A stretch of 64,000 nucleotides of DNA from Diplolepis rosae (Eukaryota; Arthropoda; Insecta; Hymenoptera; Diplolepididae). The stretch spans positions 7,295,001 to 7,359,000 of the forward strand of contig JAPYXD010000698.1 in NCBI GenBank assembly GCA_030998225.1, read 5' to 3'. Every line of letters starts with the position of its first letter. The stretch's first letter is position 1. Position numbers and translations under genes: made by a program. Positions 57,583-64,000 of this stretch are shown here, one piece after another. Below the pieces are notes generated by a model. The model did no database searches. It was not told where the DNA came from and saw only the letters and a program-made list of their open reading frames with translations.

Positions 57583-60500
57583 GGTAGTCCGATAGCGAAC
57601 AAATGAGCAACTATAACAATTTTTCGTAAATGTTTCATGCGCGTTGCAAAATTCCGAACATTGTGCGGAAAATTTTTTTCCGTTATAATTTACTATTAAT
57701 ACCTATAACCTATCACTCTGGATTGGTAAGATACGATTGAGTATGATTGATATGGTTGAGTAGGTATATCGGCCAATTCTGTCCGACAATGATTTAATTG
57801 TTAAATTTGTTAGTTTCAATCAAATGAATAATAAAGAACAAAAATAGAACTATATAAAATGATGCCTAGCTAGGGAAGAAGATTATCTGTCCAGAAAAAA
57901 GAAAAATAATATTTAAGTAAATAAAGGGTAATTCGTTTTATGTATTATATATATAGGTTAATCTTGCGCCTGCGGGATATCTATACGCCGAACACTCTTG
58001 CTCCCTGAGAAGCCGCATCACAGGCTTTCCAATTGGAATTCGATTATCTTAATAAAAGAACGCACCTTAAGTGTTTTACCTCGTTTTCACGTAAACGTAA
58101 AAATTAAAAGAAATAACAAAACTCCAAACTATTACAATTTTACTACTTAGATTACAATTGGATTTAATATTAATTGCCATGTAACAAATTTATATCTAGA
58201 AAAAAAATTTAATTTTAGGCTATGTACCACATTGGTCAAGTGACTTTATTAATTTTCGTAACTTTTTTTTGAAAATAATGATTATTTTTTGCTGAAATTT
58301 TGAGAAATTATGAAAAAACTCCTAGGACAAATCTCGTGACTTCTTTTTAGATTATTAATTTAAAAAATTAATTTTCTTCACCAGGTCAGTATTACAGTAG
58401 ATACATTTTTTAATTAATCGATAATTATTATTATTTTCGAAAAAAATTTTACTTATTTAAAATAAAAAATATTGAATAACTAAAATTGATAACTTCTTTT
58501 AGCGTGTAAAAAAAATTAATTCTTAAGACTTCTAACTAGAAAACTATTTTCTTTGTTAAGAGAATCTTTGTTAATTATTCTGTTTCTAAATATTGTTATA
58601 ACCTCTTATCTTCTAAATCCTTTTCTTATCAAAACGAATAATTTTTTACAATTATTTAAATAAATATTTAGTTTATTAAAAATATATAATTTACCGGTAA
58701 AATAACATTTTCAATTTGTGAAAATTGCTAAGAAAGGGTAGTTGTTATCAGACAAGTTAATTATTCATGCAGATAAATGAAGTGTTATATTATAATTGCG
58801 GTAGGCTTGGAAATAATAGTAGTGTAAAGCAAAAAGGAGTTTCCATGACATGACTCACTGGACTTTGTTCTTTTTCTAATAATCTTGACTGCGTTGGTCT
58901 TTCTACAAATATCAAACTTTGCATATCATACTTTCTTCACATTAATCCGTGGTTTTTAAATTAAATTCATTCAGTGACTTGTTTCTATTAAATTAAATTC
59001 ATTGAGTTTAATTTACTGATAATAGAGCACACATTAACTATAGCTAAATGGCAAAAAATGTGTCATTGGTTAAAGTCAGTAAAAAAACTATTTATTGGAA
59101 CGAATAGTAGACATTAGCAAGTATACTATTATTAAAAATTGATTGGATACTATGCGAAAAATTTTCTTCGCCAAAAAACCGTGAATATGTTTTCAAAACA
59201 GAATACATTTGTTGCGCAATAACATTTCACGCATCAAAGATCTAAAAAGTATTCCAAATTTATCAAATTTTTCAGAAGGCAAAAAAACGTTCTGTAAAAT
59301 CTAATTTTCATTTTAAGAAAAAAAAACAGAAGTCCACTCCAGGCTATTTTAGTGCTGAACAGAGGCCAAAAAAAATTGATTAGAAAAAGTCGACAATTTC
59401 AAGAAATTACGTAATAGAAGGCTGAACGCGCGTTTTTATTACTTTGGACGTTGATTAAAAATTGATTTTTTGTATAAATGAAAAACTGAGAAATTTTATG
59501 TAGATTATTCACTTCTGAAAAGAAGAAAAAAAATTGAATCGAAAAAAGAAATTATGTTTTCAAAAAAAGGTCTTAAAAAATTTGTCTTTTGATTATAAAA
59601 TATTTGATCTTCACTTTTTCAAAAATATACCGCAAAAACACTTGTTATAAACAAATCCTTTGGTGATAATGTGTATATGAATTATTAATAATTTTCTAGC
59701 AAATAATATCACTTTCGAAAAAATGTGGGTTAATCCCTTATACCGTGTCACCCTTCAATTATGAAGTAGCTATTCAATTTTTGTTAATTAAAGTAAGGGA
59801 GTTCAATATGAATATAAAAATGTGGAAGAATTAATAATCTTAACTGTATTATTAAAAATAAATAAGAAATCTGATTTTTTATTGTAGCAAAAGCGTTAAA
59901 AACTTTATTAATGTGATTTTCTTTAAATTGACTAAATCTCTACTTAATTTATCATTTTTTAATTTCAATTAAAAATGAATTTATAAAAATTTCAATTTTT
60001 CATTTTTTTTCAAATTTAAGATATTCTGAACACGAAATTAGCTCTCTTTTTAGAAATTAAAATGAAAGTCGCGTTGAACATAATTTTTTAATTCTCTAGT
60101 TGAATTCTAAGGTTTAATACGGATCAATATGATATAACGAAGGGAGAAAAGTGATTCACCTCTAGTTGCAAACATACTTTTAAAAAGTCAAACAAAAGCT
60201 TAAAAAATATTAAATAATCTCAATTTTAAAGATAATTCAACTTAGAAAAAGTGAATTCCTATAATTTTGAAAGCCAGAAGTAAAAAAATGATTTAAAAAT
60301 CCGATTTGAATTATAAAACCAATAATAAACATAAGCAGTAGAGCAGTGACCGACAAGATACTTATTTAAGTTACATCATTAAGAGTAAAAGATAGATCAT
60401 TACGCGTCTAATCGATAAACTATGTTAATGTGCTTTTAAGGTCAGCAATGTTTATTCTCTCTTTACTCACACGCAATGAGTTATTTTTAATAAGAAGAAA

Positions 60501-61244
60501 AAAGCTTCTATGAATGATTAAACAAAATCCCTGTAATCAAGGAATTCACTCAATAAAGAATTCGAATAATTAACAATAACTATTTAATGATCTATTTCGC
60601 AAAACTAACTAGCAAGTGTAATAAATAAATTCATAAATTCAATATTAATAAAATCAATCAATATCTATTCTGAGTTGGTTAAATCATTTTAAATCATTTT
60701 ATATCATTTTCTTTCAATTGTAGTCAATCGATTTTACATTATCAGACACTAATTTAACATTCGACTGATGTTTACAACATTTTTACATATTCAGAAAAAT
60801 TTAGAAAATTAAAATCATCCATTTATTTTGTTAGATGAAATGATGATGATTACAAATAATTAAAATTGATAAGATACTTTTGCCAGGGATATTACATTTT
60901 CCATTGCGAAAAGAACGTTACAAACTTCAGTTGGATGATTCACTCAGTAATTAATATTCATCTGTGTTTGTTTGAATTTAAAAAATTCCGTACCGATAAA
61001 AATAAAAATCATCGAAATCTCATTTCATGATCCAAGATAGGAGTTTCAGAATGAAAAAGAGAAAAAGCTTTCTCGTATTGTAACCAACCGGAAATGATAC
61101 TCTCGAAACGCTCCAAATACGATAACTAACACGGTCCTGATTATCTTTCCTCATTCCCACTTTTGGTTTATACTCGTTAAATCAATCAGACACATTTGAA
61201 TTCACAGAGTGCAAATCTCTACTAAAAAGCCTCAAGATTGTTTG

Positions 61245-61283
<39 letters not shown>

Positions 61284-63387
61284 AGTAATAATTTTCTACT
61301 TTGAATATAATATTTTTGTTCTTATTTTTATATTTAATAATATATCTAATCTCCTTTATTTATATTTTTTATTTCTTCGTGAATGTCTTATTCAACTGAT
61401 AAATTCTTGTAAAAACTTTTAAATTGTTCTTTGGAAATAACGAAAATATTTTTAAATTTTATTACAATCTAAGTTAAATTTATTTGGAACAAGATGCAAA
61501 ATTTTCTAAAAGTAAAAAAGTAGGTTGATTTTTAAGAAATATCGATACTCTTTTTCTCTATAAATAGAGATTAACACCTACATGGAGTCACTTCATAATC
61601 GGAAACTGTGAATCATGTTTTCTAATGCGATTGGCTTCTTCGTCATGACTACGACATCGAATTCTTCGAGAACAAGATTATCCACTTTTATTTTCCAAAT
61701 CACCAGTTTATTTTCCCTCTTGGAATCTTATTTAGTTAGTTCAAAATATAAAACTTTAAATTTACAATTAAAAGTGATTTCAATTAAATGTTGATTACAA
61801 AGTCTCGAAATATTCTGAGATAATACAAATTAAATTCAAAAATTTAATTTTTGTCAATAAAACTTTTAAAAATTTTCAACACTTTATTTAGGAAACGAAA
61901 AAAAACGGCAAATTATTAAAATAATAGTTTTTTCCAGTAGAGGGTAATAATGATAACAAAATTATTATATTAGTCTTGAACTATTCAATCAAATTTGTAA
62001 CCAAATAATGATATGCATCAAAGAATACATCTGACTAGCCGGAAATCGGTAAAAGATTTAAGACTTTGATTCTATGAACCGATCATACCTGATATAAATA
62101 ATACCTGTAATTTATTATTCACAGGAGCAAAAATATGTGATTCTTCGTAAGAATACTAATGTACGGAGTTTCATTTTGCAAAGATGATTCACTTTCTTAA
62201 TGCAAAATCTAGAAATACATTTTTATTTTATAATTTACAAATTTCTCATGGATTTCCATGACTGGATTTTACTGATTTTAAATAGGAAGCAATAATTCTG
62301 ACAAAAACAGTGTGAGTAATCGCACGTTCCGTTTTACAAACAAAGAAAATATAAGAAATAAACAATGCACTGCATGTGCAAGTTGATAAATAAAAGAGAC
62401 TAATTCTCGTTCTCAAGGACGACAGTACGATCTACATAGCAAAACAAGATATGCTAATTAGATAAATTTAATCTTGTTGAACAAATTAACGCTCAGTAAT
62501 ACAATATACTTCATTTTATTTTAGTAACCTTCTCTTTACTTTGTAAATGAAAGAAAAATCTCCTTTCAGTTTGGAACATAAAAGATTTTATTCATATGAT
62601 GATTATAAAACTAAAATTTCTGGTACCTTTTATAGTAAATTTATAGTATAGAAAAACTAGAAGGAAGGGCCACAAAATAAACTTAGACAACCTAGGTAAC
62701 GAACTTAATAAATACTAAGGCGCTTAAAGGTTAAAAAAAGTAAAGAAAATTCAACACAGAAAGGAGCTTGCAGTTCGTTACAGAGAAGCTCATGTGCTGA
62801 GAATAACTTATTTTAAGTTTGGAGGATGAGTTACGCTTTTAGAATGTCATGCATGCATGATATTAATGTCCTAACTTCTTTTTCAAGTACTAGAACTCAA
62901 GAATTATGTCCAAATTTTCATTTAAAACCCACAATCCTGGCTTATTTCGCATAGCAACCAAGCCTAACTTACGTTTTACGTTTTTTTTATATCTGCCGTT
63001 GATAATTTTTAATGTGAAAATAAAAAGAATCTGACCCAATGCCAAAATAACAAAATGAATAAAAATTCTAATAACTAATACCAACTAAAAAGAGTACAAA
63101 ACTTATATTTATAACATTTACAGACTGGAAAAGTATCCGAAACTCAATTCTGTTTCAAGAAATAATCTAACCCTTAAACAAGAATCACGAAGAAACTAAC
63201 CTCAAAAATCATTAACTATTGTAGCGATAAATACTTTCCCTAGTGATAATCAACTTACTTTCTCATTCTAGTTACTTTCAATTAATTTTAAATATATATA
63301 TTTTAATTTCGAAGGTTCTTTAGTGAAAAAAATAGAAAACTGCTTCAAACTTAAAGTAAGACGAATTGAAGAAAAATGTCAACTCAC
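57583..63387. other. Reticulon long intron, 5' third
   Basis: AT-rich and mostly featureless by eye. It begins with TTAAGGTAGTCCGATAGCGA, an apparent solo end; a degenerate TTAAGGCC-type end is near 58216. 57950-58030 is somewhat GC-richer. 60960-61240 and 61560-61740 look less simple in composition and might be regulatory, but nothing supports that directly. The 62890-63084 minus-strand frame is unsupported. Confidence 0.5.
61248..61281 (+). repeat. Poly(A) tract, 34 bases
   Basis: An uninterrupted run of A. It could be the tail of a retroposed sequence or simple slippage; no retroelement body was recognised upstream. Confidence 0.9.
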
Positions 63388-64000
63388 CAAGCCCTAAGTT
63401 CCCGAAGATCTGTTTAGGTGCGATTTCTTCAATATCCTTTGTCTTCTTTTCCGATACTCGTCGACAAACAACCTCAGGTTGGCTAATGTCAGTCTTAATT
63501 TTCGAAATACTTTTTGCTGGAGAAGGTTCCGGTTCTGATTCAAATTCCGAATCTCGAATTTCATTTCCACTTTGTTTCGTCTTTTTCAAAGCCTCCTCCG
63601 ACAGGAAGTCATTTGACATCTCGAATTTGTCCTTTTCGGAAGGCTTTTGATAAGGATCAATCGCCTGAAATCCTCCACCTCGTGGCAAAGGCGGAAGTGG
63701 TTTATTTGGAGGTTCGTCAAACTTGCCTTTTCCAACCAAATTCCACGTATCATCCTCTTCATCCTTAAAATCTTTAGATTCTTTGATATCTTTATTTTTA
63801 GATTTCACTTCCCCCAAGAAATCTACAGTTTCTAATTTCGCATCCTGTAGAAGATCCTGCTTCTTAACCTCCGCTGGCACATTCTCCTTAACAAAGTCGT
63901 CTGACTTTTTCAACGAATCATCAGTCTTTGAAGCATTCTTCCCTGTTTCCTGATTGGTCACATTTGATTGGGAAGAAGTAAAATCGAACTTTTCGAGGGG
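63388..64000 (-). CDS. Rtnl1: Reticulon long-isoform N-terminal exon (partial, runs off the window)
   Basis: Open from the window edge (64000, reading PLEKFDFTSSQSN) for 204 codons to a consensus donor (GGGCTTG|GTGAGT), ending in phase 1 and fitting the shared acceptor at 16617 ([13 protein letters not shown]). The product is acidic, charged and low in complexity: many Lys, Glu, Asp and Ser, a short DEEDDTWNLVGKG block, a proline patch (PPNKPLPPLPRGGGF) and EFESEPEPSPAKS. That is the character of the disordered cytosolic N-terminal regions of long reticulons. The true start and any acceptor lie beyond the window. No start is assigned: the GTG at 63961 lies inside an uninterrupted frame. The resulting intron to 16617 is about 46.8 kb. 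Confidence 0.85.

Noticed and set aside
61248..61281. Poly(A) as evidence of a processed pseudogene
   Set aside because: No coding-like or gene-derived sequence lies immediately upstream, so simple slippage is as likely.
62890..63084. 64-codon minus-strand frame with a hydrophobic stretch
   Set aside because: Lies just 3' of the reticulon long-exon donor in AT-rich intron; hydrophobicity follows from T-rich codons and there are no splice sites or homologue.

Overview
The window is nuclear DNA from an animal, almost certainly an insect. It is AT-rich, its genes have many short phase-matched introns, and the encoded glycogen phosphorylase and reticulon read like insect proteins. Hymenoptera is my guess, but no marker here proves the order. 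There are no operons, CRISPR arrays or rRNA genes, and I found no tRNA.

Layout. (1) 31-901, minus strand: the 3' part of a galectin gene, with a possible upstream exon at 2200-2409. (2) 4268-10081, minus: a complete 11-exon glycogen phosphorylase gene (844 aa) in which two introns appear to use GC instead of GT donors. (3) 10082-11106: a shared divergent promoter region containing a small inverted-repeat element. (4) 11107-13009, plus: a complete three-exon NDUFA4 (COXFA4, MLRQ) gene, 87 aa. (5) 14549 to beyond 64000, minus: a reticulon gene. Four shared 3' exons encode the reticulon homology domain. At least four alternative 5' exons (20576-20636, 30690-30711, 42899-42998, and 63388 to past the window edge) all end in phase 1 and all fit the single acceptor at 16617.

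The reticulon first-exon region (about 16.6-63.4 kb) is a sink for non-autonomous DNA transposons. Families that can be defined by eye are: TTAA-flanked elements with ends like TTAAGGCCATGGATCAA that carry CACGTG; long foldback elements starting TTAAGGTAGTT, one of them a nearly perfect 0.67-kb hairpin; TA-inserting elements starting CTCTCTAAATTTGAATCAGT whose interiors are packed with TCAGTGAAA in both orientations; a Tc1-like element; and smaller palindromic MITEs. Two nested insertions give exact boundaries and target duplications. At 24.7-26.4 kb a TTAA-flanked element holds two convergent protein-coding first exons, one with a THAP zinc finger, each preceded by a perfect TGACGTCA site.

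The host genes do not form a pathway cluster: cytosolic glycogen breakdown, a cytochrome-c-oxidase-associated mitochondrial subunit, an ER-shaping protein and a sugar-binding lectin. Function calls come from reading conserved motifs by eye; no database search was run.
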